Shown piece after piece: positions 13,080 to 25,601 of a stretch of DNA of 64,000 bases. A model generated the notes under the pieces. The model was given only the letters and a program-made list of their open reading frames with translations. It did no database searches and had not been told where the DNA came from. The DNA is from Symsagittifera roscoffensis (taxonomy: Eukaryota; Xenacoelomorpha; Acoela; Convolutidae). Numbering within the stretch: the stretch's first letter is position 1; every line of letters begins with the position of its first letter. Where the stretch lies: positions 59,954,872-60,018,871 of the forward strand of contig NC_087068.1 of NCBI RefSeq assembly GCF_963678635.1, in the 5' to 3' direction. The position numbers were made by a program, and so were the translations under genes.

Positions 13080-13685
13080 ACCATTTGAAAAATGTGGAGG
13101 AAATTTGTATTTGGATGTTTTTTAATTTATTTCCACACACAATCAGGTACCACAAATAATCAACGAAATGGGTCGAGTGTTTATAACTAATTGAAACCTT
13201 TTCAGTCGTGATTCGAACGACACAACAAAATTTCAAAAATTTTCCTCAGTATCGAGAAAAATAATGGTTTGAAATTTTTTATTTTTATTTAAGTTTTGAG
13301 CGAATAAAGCGAACAGGCTTTACAAGCCTACAGATTAATTATGCTCATTTTAGGCCGTGAAAACTTAGTTTTAAGCAAGTAAAATTTGTTTTTAGTGCCA
13401 TTTTGAGAACCAAAAATTTCTAAATAATTCCTTAAAATTCTGCAAAATTTAAAAAAAAAAATTTAAATTTTCAATTTTTTTTTGAGTTTTCCAGTTTTTT
13501 TTTTCCATTATGCCTATAGCTTGTTTTTATGACTCTTGAATATGCCTAAAATATACTTTTACCTAAGATCTTTTTATCACACCACGCAGAAAAAAACCTT
13601 AACTTAAAAAAACACTTTTTTGTTGTGTTGTAAACACTATGTTCGGAACCTTCTGTGCTACTTGAACAGCAGCCGGCTATCCTTG
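13080..13685 (+). repeat. dispersed repeat family B
   Basis: Shares GATTCGAACGAC, TTTTTATCACAC and CGGCTATCCTTG-type blocks in the same order with 3460-3962. The start (GTACCACAAATAATCAAC then ATGGGTCGAGTG) matches the reverse complement of 26240-26285. It appears to be an old transposon-derived family without coding capacity. Confidence 0.55.
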
Positions 13686-13839
13686 TTGAAATTGCTGTTT
13701 GTGGCCTACTAACCATGCTAATTTTGCTGACGTTTCTCTTTGTTGCTGTTGTTGTTGTTTGTGATGGTGACCAATGACCAATGGGGGGGGTCTGGCGACT
13801 GCTGGGGGGGTCTGGTAAGTGTGGTGAAGGTGCTCTGAC

Positions 13840-13994
13840 TCTGGCTCTCCTCGAAGTCCCTCTCCCGCTGTTTCTGCTTCTGTCTCTGTTTCCTCTGTCT
13901 GTGCTCCAAGTTGTTCTGGATTGTGATCCTACACAGAGATAGATTGGCCGCACAGTCTTTGATCCGCCTCGTCTGGTCTTCTTCCAACACTAGT
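13840..13994 (-). CDS. TRPM-like: TRPM-like exon: C-terminal coiled-coil segment
   Basis: Acceptor gatgtgttgcag at 13996-13995 fits the phase-2 end of the preceding exon, giving ...YVEKL LVLEEDQTRRIKDCAANL. The predicted protein is highly charged with heptad-like spacing (L-x-x-E-x-x-x-x-x-I-K), then Gln/Lys/Arg-rich (HRQRKQRQKQKQRERDFEES). This is the position where TRPM channels carry their tetramerising coiled coil. The 3' boundary is the less certain end: the best local donor is CAGA|GTCAGA at 13839-13838 (phase 1), but the reading frame stays open to about 13718. Confidence 0.65.
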
Positions 13995-15482
13995 CTGCAA
14001 CACATCACAACACACACATTTCAAATCACATCACATCACAAAAGTCTTTAAGCAACACAAAAAACTACATCTTTTCATCCATCTTCTAGATATAAATGTT
14101 CAAGAATTGCATAGACAGAATTTGCTATATTTTTCAAGAGTCTCTGAAAAAGTGAAGTCATCAGACCTTTCTTCTCAATTTAAATGTTTTTTTTTCAAAA
14201 GCTTGTTTTTTTTTCTGAGACTTTGACATCTTATGATGCCATAGACAATCTAGAGTAAATGTGCTTTGAATTAACTCGCGTCTAGAAAAAAAACTAAAAT
14301 ATAGCTCTCAACAATTTTTCCGGACAACGTATTAAATTTCTGAAAATAGTTTGACCTTCAAACTTAAACTGAATCGAAACACTTCTTTGAAGTTTATTGT
14401 TTGCCTTTGTGTCAGCATTTTATGCGCTTTTTTGCTCTGAAAAATTACATGGCAAATCGTTGTTGAATGAAAAAGTTTTTTCAATTGTGCTCTTTAATAA
14501 GGCAAAATGAAATCGTTTGCATATTGCTCTTTTAACAGTTCAAACGCATTTTAGAAAACTTAATTTCAGTTTTAACGCCATTTCACTGTCTCATGGTCAG
14601 AATTATTTCAAACATTTAAGAAATTGTCCGATAAATTTGTTTAAATCTATATAAGGCCGTATGACAGTGCTGATTTATATTAACCGGACAAAATGAACAA
14701 TTATTGAAATTTCAAACGCATTTTTCTCACATTGGGTTGAGATTAGACAAAAAGTAAACAGAGCAAAAGTTGCCTAGAGTTTCACCAAAAATAAAGTGGT
14801 GCAATTTTTTCTCCGAACTCCTGCGCCAAAAATTTACACCAAAAATGGGTCATTTCTGCTTTTTTAATTAATCGAAAATTACAATTTATCTATTTTTGGG
14901 ATAAAATTATGGTTGAGCATTCCCGAAAAAAAAATGCACCATATTTTTTCTGGTGAAATTCTAGCCACTTTTGTGCTCTTCTCTTTTTGTCAAATTTCAA
15001 CCAAAAGTGAGAAAAAGCGTTTGAAAATCCAAATTTTGTTCGTTTTGTCCGGATAATTTAAATCAGCACTCTATTTTGCGCTCAGAAGAAAAATCGTTTA
15101 AAGAACTGGCATTCGTCGGGCGAATATTTTCTGAGGATGTTTCGAGTAGTTTTAATTGAGTTATTTGACCCTAAAATCAGATGGCGATTCTTGTAAAAAA
15201 AAAACGCTGAGCATTCAGTCTGATAAAAATACGGGAAATTGATCTGTTTTCATCTCTTGACATCTATTTAGTCTCAAAATCAATTTTGCCTAAATTTAAA
15301 TAGAAAAGTCAACAAGTTTTTCTGATTTTTTTAAATTTTTTTTCTGAATTTTTTTACTTTTTTTATTCCCAAGAATGCGTTAAAAGAAATTTCGACAACT
15401 ACTTTACGTGAGTAAAACTTGTTATTTGTGCGACTATAATATAACGTATAATTTTACTGTTTGTTGTGTTCTGTTAACTCAC

Positions 15483-15672
15483 AGTTTCTCTACGTATTGC
15501 TGAGTGGAGACAGACTTGCTCTTGTTGCGGAGGGACTCCAACGTGCAGAATGTCTCGAACTGCTTCAGACTCTTTTCATCCACCACCCCTCCCCCCACTA
15601 CCCCGCCGCCACCCACATCACACTCCCCCCGCACACTCCAACCACCCACCCTGTTCATACGCTTGCTTCGCC
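15483..15672 (-). CDS. TRPM-like: TRPM-like exon: C-terminal linker
   Basis: Acceptor tcgtctttag at 15674-15673, donor CT|GTGAGT at 15482-15481; the exon is 190 nt, starts with two codon bases and ends in phase 2. It encodes RSKRMNR, a Gly/Val-rich stretch, then KSLKQFETFCTLESLRNKSK. TRPM proteins have a comparable (F/E)E-x-x-C element shortly after the TRP helix, leading to the coiled coil. The exon is separated from the S6 exon by an 8.5-kb intron that is nearly all satellite. GC-rich exon composition and both consensus splice sites support the call. The Gly-rich insert is not shared with well-known TRPMs. Confidence 0.75.
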
Positions 15673-15791
15673 CTAAAGACGAATAAATGTTCAGATTGTA
15701 AAACTAGAGTATTCCGACTGCCCTGCGTAGCCAGAAACTTTTGTTTTAAGTTATTCGAATTTCGTTCTTTTTTTGAAGTTTTAAGTTTTCA

Positions 15792-15809
15792 TCCCCCCCC
15801 CCCCCCCCA
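15792..15809. repeat. poly-C tract
   Basis: An uninterrupted run of about 18 C residues in the intron just upstream (in gene direction) of exon 15672-15483. Length may be unreliable because homopolymers are error-prone in assembly. Confidence 0.8.
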
Positions 15810-16074
15810 CACGCACACAAGCTATGTCAAGCTATATAAAATACAAACTATCTACTTGGCGTCTGGCAACATATTATAAACAAGACTGCTTTATTAAGGC
15901 GAAACCCTGAATGTTTCAACTGCATTTCAATTTCTACGGAGTAGTTTAAGATAGAATAAAAGATGAAAATTTTAAAACAAAATTAAAGCTTCGATTTTTT
16001 CAGTTATTTGAAAATCATCCCAAAAAACACTATTTAAAGTACAAAGTGATAGTTTTATGGCTCCGAAGATGCGA

Positions 16075-19000
16075 GATGTACTATGCGTTCGAAGACGGAG
16101 AAGGAAGTGTGGAACTAACTGAGGTATGTGAGGATGTGTACTATAAATTCGAAGACGTAGAAGGAAGTGTGGAACTAACTGAGTTATGTGAGGATGTGTA
16201 CTATGCGTTCGAAGACGGAGAAGGAAGTGTGGAACTAACTGAGGTATGTGAGGATGTGTACTATGCCTTCGAAGACGGAGAAGGAAGTGTGGAACTAACT
16301 GAGGTATGTGAGGATGTGTACTATGCGTTCGAAGACGGAGAAGGAAGTGTGGAACTAACTGAGGTATGTGAGGATGTGTACTATGCGTTCGAAGACGGAG
16401 AAGGAAGTGTGGAACTAACTGAGGTATGTGAGGATGTGTACTATGCGTTCGAAGTCGGAGAAGGAAGTGTGGAACTAACTGAGGTATGTGAGGATGTGTA
16501 CTATGCGTTCGAAGACGGAGAAGGAAGTGTGGAACTAACTGAGGTATGTGAGGATGTGTACTATGCGTTCGAACACGGAGAAGGAAGTGTGGAACTAACT
16601 GAGGTATGTGAGGATGTGTACTATGCGTTCGAAGACGGAGAAGGAAGTGTGGAACTAACTGAGGTATGTGAGGATGTGTACTATAAATTCGAAGACGGAG
16701 AAGGAAGTGTGGAACTAACTGAGGTATGTGAGGATGTGTACTATGCGTTCGAAGACGGAGAAGGAAGTGTGGAACTAACTGAGGTATGTGAGGATGTGTA
16801 CTATGCGTTCGAAGACGGAGAAGGAAGTGTGGAACTAACTGAGGTATGTGAGGATGTGTACTATGCGTTCGAAGACGGAGAAGGAAGTGTGGAACTAACT
16901 GAGGTATGTGAGGATGTGTACTATGCGCTCGAAGACGGAGAAGGAAGTGTGGAACTAACTGAGGTATGTGAGGATGTGTACTATGCGTTCGAAGACGGAG
17001 AAGGAAGTGTGGAACTAACTGAGGTATGTGAGGATGTGCACTATGCGTTCGAAGACGGAGAAGGAAGTTTGGAACTAACTGAGGTATGTGAGGATGTGTA
17101 CTATGCGTTCGAAGACGGAGAAGGAAGTGTGGAACTAACTGAGGTATGTGAGGATGTGTACTATAAATTCGAAGACGGAGAAGGAAGTGTGGAACTAACT
17201 GAGGTATGTGAGGATGTGTACTATGCGTTCGAAGACGGAGAAGGAAGTGTGGAACTAACTGAGGTATGTGAGGATGTGTACTATGCGTTCGAAGACGGAG
17301 AAGGAAGTGTGGAACTAACTGAGGTATGTGAGGATGTGTACTATGCGTTCGAAGACGGAGAAGGAAGTGTGGAACTAACTGAGGTATGTGAGGATGTGTA
17401 CTATGCGCTCGAAGACGGAGAAGGAAGTGTGGAACTAACTGAGGTATGTGAGGATGTGTACTATGCGTTCGAAGACGGAGAAGGAAGTGTGGAACTAACT
17501 GAGGTATGTGAGGATGTGCACTATGCGTTCGAAGACGGAGAAGGAAGTTTGGAACTAACTGAGGTATGTGAGGATGTGTACTATGCGTTCGAAGACGGAG
17601 AAGGAAGTGTGGAACTAACTCAGGTATGTGAGGATGTGTACTATGCGTTCGAAGACGGAGAAGGAAGTGTGGAACTAACTGAGGTATGTGAGGATGTGTA
17701 CTATAAATTCGAAGACGGAGAAGGAAGTATGGAACTAACTGAGGTATGTGAGGATGTGTACTATGCGTTCGAAGACGGAGAAGGAAGTGTGGAACTAACT
17801 GAGGTACGTGAGGATGTGTACTATGCGTTCGAAGACGGAGAAGGAAGTGTGGAATTAACTGAGGTATGTGAGGATGTGTACTATGCGTTCGAAGACGGAG
17901 AAGGAAGTGTGGAACTAACTGAGGTATGTGAGGATGTGTACTATGCGTTCGAAGACGGAGAAGGAAGTGTGGAACTAACTGAGGTATGTGAGGATGTGTA
18001 CTATAAATTCGAAGACGGAGAAGGAAGTGTGGAACTAACTGAGGTATGTGAGGATGTGTACTATGCGTTCGAAGACGGAGAAGGAAGTGTGGAACTAACT
18101 GAGGTATGTGAGGATGTGTACTATGCGTTCGAAGACGGAGAAGGAAGTGTGGAACTAACTGAGGTATGTGAGGATGTGTACTATGCGTTCGAAGACGGAG
18201 AAGGAAGTGTGGAACTAACTGAGGAATGTGAGGATGTGTACTATGCGTTCGAAGACGGAGAAGGAAGTGTGGAACTAACTGAGGTATGTGAGGATGTGTA
18301 CTATGCGTTCGAAGACGGAGAAGGAAGTGTGGAACTAACTGAGGTATGTGAGGATGTGTACTATGCGTTCGAAGACGGAGAAGGAAGTTTGGAACTAACT
18401 GAGGTATGTGAGGATGTGTACTATGCGTTCGAAGACGGAGAAGGAAGTGTGGAACTAACTGATGTATGTGAGGATGTGTACTAAGCGTTCGAAGACGGAG
18501 AAGGAAGTGTGGAACTAACTGAGGTATGTGAGGATGTGTACTATAAATTCGAAGACAGAGAAGGAAGTGTGGAACTAACTGAGGTATGTGAGGTTGTGTA
18601 CTATGCGTTCGAAGACGGAGAAGGAAGTGTGGAACTAACTGAGGTATGTGAGGATGTGTACTATGCGTTCGAAGACGGAGAAGGAAGTGTGGAACTAACT
18701 GAGGTATGTGAGGATGTGTACTATGCGTTCGAAGACGGAGAAGGAAGTGTGGAACTAACTGGGGTGTGTGAGGATGTGTACTATGCGTTCGAAGACGGAG
18801 AAGGAAGTGTGGAGCTAACTGAGGTATGTGAGGATCTGTACTATGCGTTCGAAGACGGAGAAGGAAGTGTGGAACTAACTGAGGTATGTGAGGATGTGTA
18901 CTATGCGTTCGAAGACGGAGAAGGAAATGTGGAGCTAACTGAGGTATGTGAGGATGAGTACTATGCGTTCGAAGACGGAGAAGGAAGTGTGGAACTAACT

Positions 19001-22000
19001 GAGGTATGTAAGGATGTGTACTATGCGTTCGAAGACGGAGAAGGAAGTGTGGAACTAACTGAGGTATGTGAGGATGTGTACTATGCGTTCGAAGACGGAG
19101 AAGGAAGTGTGGAACTAACTGAGGTATGTGAGGATGTGTACAATGCGTTCGAAGACGGAGAAGGAAGTGTGGAACTAACTGAGGTATGTGAGGATGTGTA
19201 CTATAAATTCGAAGACGGAGAAGGAAGTGTGGAACTAACTGAGGTATGTGAGGATGTGTACTATGCGTTCGAAGACGGAGAAGGAAGTGTGGAACTAACT
19301 GAGGTATGTGAGGATGTGTACTCTGCGTTCGAAGACGGAGAAGGAAGTGTGGAACTAACTGAGGTATGTGAGGATGTGTACTATGCGTTCGAAGACGGAG
19401 AAGGAAGTGTGGAACTAACTGAGGTATGTGAGGATGTGTACTATGCGTTCGAAGACGGAGAAGGAAGTGTGGAACTAACTGAGGTATGTGAGGATGTGGT
19501 ATATGCGTTCGAAGACGGAGATGTAAGTGTGGAACTAACTGAGGTATGTGAGGATGTGTACTATAAATTCGAAGACGGAGAAGGAAGTGTGGAACTAACT
19601 GAGGTATGTGAGGATGTGTACTATGCGTTCGAAGACGGAGAAGGAAGTGTGGAACTAACTGAGGTATGTGAGGATGTGTACTATGCGTTCGATGACGGAG
19701 AAGGAAGTGTGGAACTAACTGAGGTATGTGAGGATGTGTACTATGCGTTCGAAGACGGAGAAGGAAGTGTGGAACTGACTGAGGTATGTGAGGATGTGTA
19801 CTATGCGTTCGAAGACGGAGAAGGAAGTGTGGAACTAACTGAGGTATGTGAGGATGTGTACTATGCGTTCAAAGACGGAGAAGGAAGTGTGGAACTAACT
19901 GAGGTATGTGAGGATGTGTACTATAAATTCGAAGACGGAGAAGGAAGTGTGGAACTAACTGAGGTATGTGAGGATGTGTACTATGCGTTCGAAGACGGAG
20001 AAGGAAGTGTGGAACTAACTGAGGTATGTGAGGATGTGTACTATGCGTTCGAAGACGGAGAAGGAAGTGTGGAACTAACTGAGGTATGTGAGGATGTGTA
20101 CTATGCGTTCGAAGACGGAGAAGGAAGTGTGGATCTAACTGAGGTATGTGAGGATGTGTACTATAAATTCGAAGACGGAGAAGGAAGTGTGGAACTAACT
20201 GAGGTATGTGAGGATGTGTACTATGCGTTCGAAGACGGAGAAGGAAGTGTGGAACTAACTGAGGTATGTGAAGATGTGTACTATAAATTCGAAGACGGAG
20301 AAGGAAGTGTGGAACTAACTGAGGTATGTGAGGATGTGTACTATGCGTTCGAAGACGGAGAAGGAAGTGTGGAACTAACTGAGGTATGTGAGGATGTGTA
20401 CTATGCGTTCGAAGACGTAGAAGGAAGTGTGGAACTAACTGAGGTATGTGAGGATGTGTACTATGCGTTCGAAGACGGAGAAGGAAGTGTGGATCTAACT
20501 GAGGTATGTGAGGATGTGTACTATGCGTTCGAAGACGGAGAAGGAAGTGTGGAACTAACTGAGGTATGTGAGGATGTGTACTATGCGTTCGAAGACGGAG
20601 AAGGAATCGTGGAACTAACTGAGGTCTGTGAGGATGTGTACTATGCGTTCGAAGACGGAGAAGGAAGTGTGGAACTAACTGAGGTATGTGAGGATGTGTA
20701 CTATGCGTTCGAAGACGGAGAAGGAAGTGTGGAACTAACTGAGGTATGTGAGGATGTGTACTATGCGTTCGAAGACGGAGAAGGAAGTGTGGAACTAACT
20801 GAGGTATGTGAGGATGTGTACTATGCGTTCGAAGACCGAGAAGGAAGTGTGGAACTAACTGAGGTATGTGAGGATGTGTACTATGCCTTCGAAGACGGAG
20901 AAGGAAGTGTGGAACTAACTGAGGTATGTGAGGATGTGTACTATGCGTTCGAAGACGGAGAAGGAAGTGTGGATCTAACTGAGGTATGTGAGGATGTGTA
21001 CTATGCGTTCAAAGACGGAGAAGGAAGTGTGGAACTAACTGAGGTATGTGAGGATGTGTACTATGCGTTCGAAGACGGAGAAGGAAGTGTGGAACTAACT
21101 GAGGTCTGTGAGGATGTGTACTATGCGTTCGAAGACGGAGAAGGAAGTGTGGAACTAACTGAGGTATGTGAGGATGTGTACTATGCGTTCGAAGACGGAG
21201 AAGGAAGTGTGGAACTAACTGAGGTATGTGAGGATGTGTACTATGCGTTCGAAGACGGAGAAGGAAGTGTGGAACTAACTGAGGTATGTGAGGATGTGTA
21301 CTAAGCGTTCGAAGACGGAGAAGGAAGTGTGGAACTAACTGAGGTATGTGAGGATGTGTACTATGCCTTCGAAGACGGAGAAGGAAGTGTGGAACTAACT
21401 GAGGTATGTGAGGATGTGTACTATGCGTTCAAATACGGAGAAGGAAGTGTGGAACTAACTGAGGTATGTGAGGATGTGTACTATGCGTTCGAAGACGGAG
21501 AAGGAAGTGTGGAACTAACTGAGGTATGTGAGGATGTGTACTATGCGTTCGAAGACGGAGAAGGAAGTGTGGAACTAACTGAGGTATGTGAGGATGTGTA
21601 CTATGCGTTCGAAGACGGAGAAGGAAGTGTGGAACTAACTGAGGTATGTGAGGATGTGTACTATGCGTTCGAAGACGGAGAAGGAAGTGTGGAACTAACT
21701 GAGGTATGTGAGGATGTGTACTATGCGTTCGAAGACGGAGAAGGAAGTGTGGAACTAACTGAGGTATGTGAGGATGTGTACTATGCGTTCGAAGACGGAG
21801 AAGGAAGTGTGGAACTAACTGAGGTATGTGAGGTTGTGTACTATGCGTTCGAAGACGGAGAAGGAAGTGTGGAACTAACTGAGGTATGTGAGGATGTGTA
21901 CTATGCGTTCGAAGACGGAGAAGGAAGTGTGGAACTAACTGAGGTATGTGAGGATGTGTAATATGCCTTCGAAGACGGAGAAGGAAGTGTGGAACTAACT

Positions 22001-24204
22001 GAGGTATGTGAGGATGTGTACTATGCGTTCGAAGACGGAGAAGGAAGTGTGGAACTAACTGAGGTATGTGATGATGTGTACTATGCGTTCGAAGACGGAG
22101 AAGGAAGTGTGGAACTAACTGAGGTATGTGAGGATGTGTACTATGCGTTCGAAGACGGAGAAGGAAGTGTGGAACTAACTGAGGTATGTGAGGATGTGCA
22201 CTATGCCTTCGAAGACGGAGAAGGAAATGTGGAACTAACTGAGGTATGTGAGGATGTGTACTATGCGTTCGAAGACGGAGAAGGAAGTGTGGAACTAACT
22301 GAGGTATGTGAGGATGTGTACTATGCCTTCAAAGACGGAGAAGGAAGTGTGGAACTAACTGAGGTATGTGAGGATGTGTACTATGCGTTCGAAGACGGAG
22401 AAGGAAGTGTGGAACTAACTGAGGTATGTGAGGATGTGTACTATGCGTTCGAAGACGGAGAAGGAAGTGTGGAACTAACTGAGGTATGTGAGGATGTGTA
22501 CTATGCGTTCGAAGACGGAGAAGGAAGTGTGGAACTAACTGAGGTATGTGAGGATGTGTACTATGCGTTCGACGACGGAGAAGGAAGTGTGGAACTAACT
22601 GAGGTATGTGAGGATGTGTACTATGCCTTCGAAGACGGAGAAGGAAGTGTGGAACTAACTTAGGTATGTGAGGATGTGTACTATGCGTTCGAAGACGGAG
22701 AAGGAAGTGTGGAACTAACTGAGGTATGTGAGGATGTGTACTATAAATTCGAAGACGGAGAAGGAAGTGTGGAACTAACTGAGGTATGTGAGGATGTGTA
22801 CTATGCCTTCGAAGACGGAGAAGGAAGCGTGGAACTAACTGAGGTATGTGAGGATGTGAACTATGCGTTCGAAGACGGAGAAGGAAGTGTGGAACTAACT
22901 GAGGTATGTGAGGATGTGTACTATGCGTTCGAAGACGGAGAAGGAAGTGTGGAACTAACTGAGGTATGTGAGGATGTGTACTATAAATTCGAAGACGGAG
23001 AAGGAAGTGTGGAACTAACTGAGGTATGTGAGGATGTTTACTATGCGTTCGAAGACGGAGAAGGAAGTGTGGAACTAACTGAGGTATGTGAGGATGTGTA
23101 CTATGCGTTCGAAGACGGAGAAGGAAGTGTGGAACTAACTGAGGTATGTGAGGATGTGTACTATGCCTTCGAAGACGGAGAAGGAAGTGTGGAACTAACT
23201 GAGGTATGTGAGGATGTGTACTTTGCGTTCGAAGACGGAGAAGGAAGTGTGGAACTAACTGAGGTATGTGAGGATGTGTACTATAAATTCGAAGACGGAG
23301 AAGGAAGTGTGGAACTAACTGAGGTATGTGAGGATGTGTACTATGCCTTCGAAGACGGAGAAGGAAGCGTGGAACTAACTGAGGTATGTGAGGATGTGTA
23401 CTATGCGTTCGAAGACGGAGAAGGAAGTGTGGAACTAACTGAGGTATGTGAGGATGTGTACTATAAATTCGAAGACGGAGAAGGAAGTGTGGAACTAACT
23501 GAGGTATGTGAGGATGTGTACTATGCCTTCGAAGACGGAGAAGGAAGTGTGGAACTAACTGAGGTATGTGAGGATGTGTACTATGCGTTCGAAGACGGAG
23601 AAGGAGGTGTGGAACTAACTGAGGTATGTGAGGATGTGTACTATAAATTCGAAGACGGAGAAGGAAGTGTGGAACTAACTGAGGTATGTGAGGATGTGTA
23701 CTATGCCTTCGAAGACGGAGAAGGAAGTGTGGAACTAACTGAGGTATGTGAGGATGTGTACTATGCGTTCGAAGACGGAGAAGGAAGTGTGGATCTAACT
23801 GAGGTATGTGAGGATGTGTACTATGCGTTCGAAGACGGAGAAGGAAGTGTGGATCTAACTGAGGTATGTAAGGATGTGTACTATGCGTTCGAAGACGGAG
23901 AAGGAAGTGTGGAACTAACTGAGGTATGTGAGGATGTGTACTCTGCGTTCGAAGACGGAGAAGGAAGTTTGGAACTAACTGAGGTATGTGAGGATGTGTA
24001 CTATGCGTTCGAAGACGGAGAAGGAAGTGTGGAACTAACTGAGGTGTGTGAGGATGTGTACTATGCCTTCGAAGACGGAGAAGGAAGTGTGGAACTAACT
24101 GAGGTATGTGAGGATGTGTACTATGCGTTCGAAGACGTAGAAGGAAGTTTGGAACTAACTGAGGTATGTGAGGATGTGTACTATGCGTTCGAAGACGGAG
24201 AAGG
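16075..24204 (-). repeat. 60-bp satellite carrying the S6/TRP exon end and 5' splice site
   Basis: About 135 tandem copies of a 60-bp unit run in perfect 60-base register with substitutions but no insertion or deletion. Read on the minus strand, each unit holds the coding bases for FSVFERIVHILTYL followed by the donor A|GTTAGT and a short piece of intron. The right edge is the genuine 3' end of exon 24364-24160; leftward copies fill the start of the intron. Most copies keep the donor hexamer. Variant units recur in blocks: TATAAA variants at 16 positions, a 480-bp eight-unit duplication (16681-17160 and 17161-17640), and a 180-bp trimer repeated from 23281 to 23820, indicating higher-order amplification. 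Confidence 0.95.
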
Positions 24205-24364
24205 GAGGTGGCAGGAACGTCTTTTTCTTGTACTCCTCCAACATCCAGAACATCTCGTACTTCCACTCAGTGGAACTGTTCTCGCTGATCTGACTGTATA
24301 CGGAGCCATACAGAGCCACCAGCAGATTCAGAATCAGCGCATTGCCCAGGAACATGAAGAATAC
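24160..24364 (-). CDS. TRPM-like: TRPM-like exon: S6 and TRP helix
   Basis: Acceptor tgaatatag at 24366-24365; the exon is 205 nt, phase 0 to phase 1. The protein reads through S6 (FLGNALILNLLVALYGSVYS) and the TRP helix with the invariant tryptophan (EWKYEMFWMLEEYK), then the TRPM hallmark FLPPPFSVFERIVHILTYL. The donor is TCA|GTTAGT at 24159-24158; reading past it gives an immediate in-frame stop (AGT TAG). Joining this phase-1 end to the acceptor before 15672 continues the protein as ...TYLRSKRMNR. The last 45 nt of the exon (24204-24160) form the first unit of the 60-bp satellite that occupies almost the whole following intron. Confidence 0.9.
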
Positions 24365-24714
24365 CTATATTCAATCAGAAAAGAGAATTATCTGCACCTA
24401 CTTTTACGAAATACGTTAAAAAATATTTAAAAATTGTCATGATTCGTACATGGGCTAAAAGGCTATAGAAAAGTTAATTTCCATTATCCCGAGTGCTCGC
24501 AAAATAATAGCGTTACCATGTACCGGGGACAAAGAATCTCAAACGCTCATCTGTTTGGGAGGAAGAACCGCTGCTTTAGATTTAGACATATATGCAATAT
24601 ATTTCCGGGCTGCGATATGTTATTGCTTCATTTCGGTCGCAAAAATGAAAGCACATGAAACATTGGACAGGAAAGTCCACGAAGGCGGACTGTGAGTGAT
24701 GTCGAATTGCGTAC

Positions 24715-24901
24715 CATGACGATCTGCGTGAGGAATGGGTTTCTGCCTCCCTTGATGGTCTTGTGAAATGTCTGTCCTATGGACATGAAGAAGGGGCGGA
24801 GGAAGAGCCACTCTGGGCCCGTGTATGGCCTCTCATTGAACTCGGTCACGTTGTAGAGGAAGATGATGATGCCACAAGCGATCAGCGCCAACACGAACAC
24901 A
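24715..24901 (-). CDS. TRPM-like: TRPM-like exon: S5 and pore helix
   Basis: Acceptor ttgtgcag at 24903-24902, donor ATG|GTACGC at 24714-24713; the exon is 187 nt, starts with one codon base and ends in phase 0. It encodes the S5 helix (VFVLALIACGIIIFLYN), then the pore turret and pore helix GPEWLFLRPFFMSIGQTF. A W-x-x-x-R then F/Y-rich helix ending in GQ corresponds to the TRPM pore helix and selectivity-filter region. After the GQ only about a dozen and a half residues remain before S6. Typical TRPM channels have a longer, cysteine-containing outer pore loop, so this pore is unusually compact. Confidence 0.87.
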
Positions 24902-25273
24902 CTGCACAAATCACACCACAAAACAATAGTGGAAAAATTAGACAAAATTATGCTTTAACAGATTTTACTTTCTCTTATGGAAAGTTGAAAAGATTTCTGA
25001 AGAAAAAATGAAATGAAAAAAAAAAAAAAACGGAATATTTTCAGAATTAATAAATTGATGATAGGTTGGTAATTTTAAATCTTAACCAGTAATAGAATTC
25101 AAAACAAATCGCGGATAAAAGTTGGAGAGCTCATCTTTTGCCTGAAAACTAGAGAGCCAATTTATGGGATTTACGACAATTCCTGCCATATAGAATAACT
25201 TATCAAATATTACCATAACGGCATGAATTATATCGGATTAAAAAAGAACTCTGTCGTGGAGTACTTTACTTGC

Positions 25274-25400
25274 CTGAGGAAGATGAGTGTCTCGACGAAC
25301 ATCTTGCGGATCATTATCCAGATGGGACCCACCCGGGGACTGACTTGGTAGAAGCGGAGCAGCCGGAGCCACAGCAGAAACACCACTGGGCCATACATCA
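25274..25400 (-). CDS. TRPM-like: TRPM-like exon: S4 and S4-S5 linker, GC donor
   Basis: Acceptor gtgtctag at 25402-25401; the exon is 127 nt and ends in phase 2. The protein carries YGPVVFLLWLRLLRFYQV (S4) followed by VGPIWIMIRKMFVE (S4-S5 linker). It matches the TRPM pattern W-x-R-L-L ... LGP ... I-x-KM. The only donor that keeps frame with the next exon is AG|GCAAGT, a GC-AG intron with an otherwise perfect donor consensus. With it, the segment from the linker KM through S5 has the length usual in TRPM channels. A GT three bases further in (CAA|GTAAAG) would be phase 0 and would break the frame. Confidence 0.87.
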
Positions 25401-25601
25401 CTAGACACAACAAGCCACACAATGTCAATGGTCATAGAATGCAGTAATGCCAACCATTGCAGCTGGCGGCCGGTTATTCCGCGGCCATAATTTAAAGTAA
25501 ACTCGAATTGTAACTAATTGTTGCATTTTTCATAGCTAGGCACTAAGTAGATTGAATTGGAGTGAGGAAGGTTTGTCTCTCTCATATACCGATCTACTTA
25601 C

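Larger units (their letters stand above)
8750..15925. repeat. scattered short repeat family C (GGCAGTCGGAACATTCA)
   Basis: Related blocks of about 50 bp occur near 8755, 10515 and 11757 on the plus strand and near 15885-15925 in inverse orientation. Each has GGCAGTCG, then AACATTCA, then a purine/GCC block and GCAGTCTTGT. A weaker one is near 12215-12265. They look like transposon termini or a short dispersed element. Confidence 0.5.

Noticed and set aside
22329-24266. Minus-strand 645-codon ORF (LLRLRTHSTHPHIPQLVPHF repeat)
   Set aside because: It is in a different frame from the TRPM exon it overlaps and is a by-product of the satellite periodicity.
16046-24430. Very long plus-strand ORFs with a 20-residue acidic repeat (VELTEVCEDVYYAFEDGEGS)
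   Set aside because: They are the antisense of the 60-bp satellite, open only because the unit is a multiple of three. Copies differ by many nonsynonymous changes and several stops (18482, 21302, 21959, 22661), with no sign of selection for this frame, and the true exon is on the other strand.
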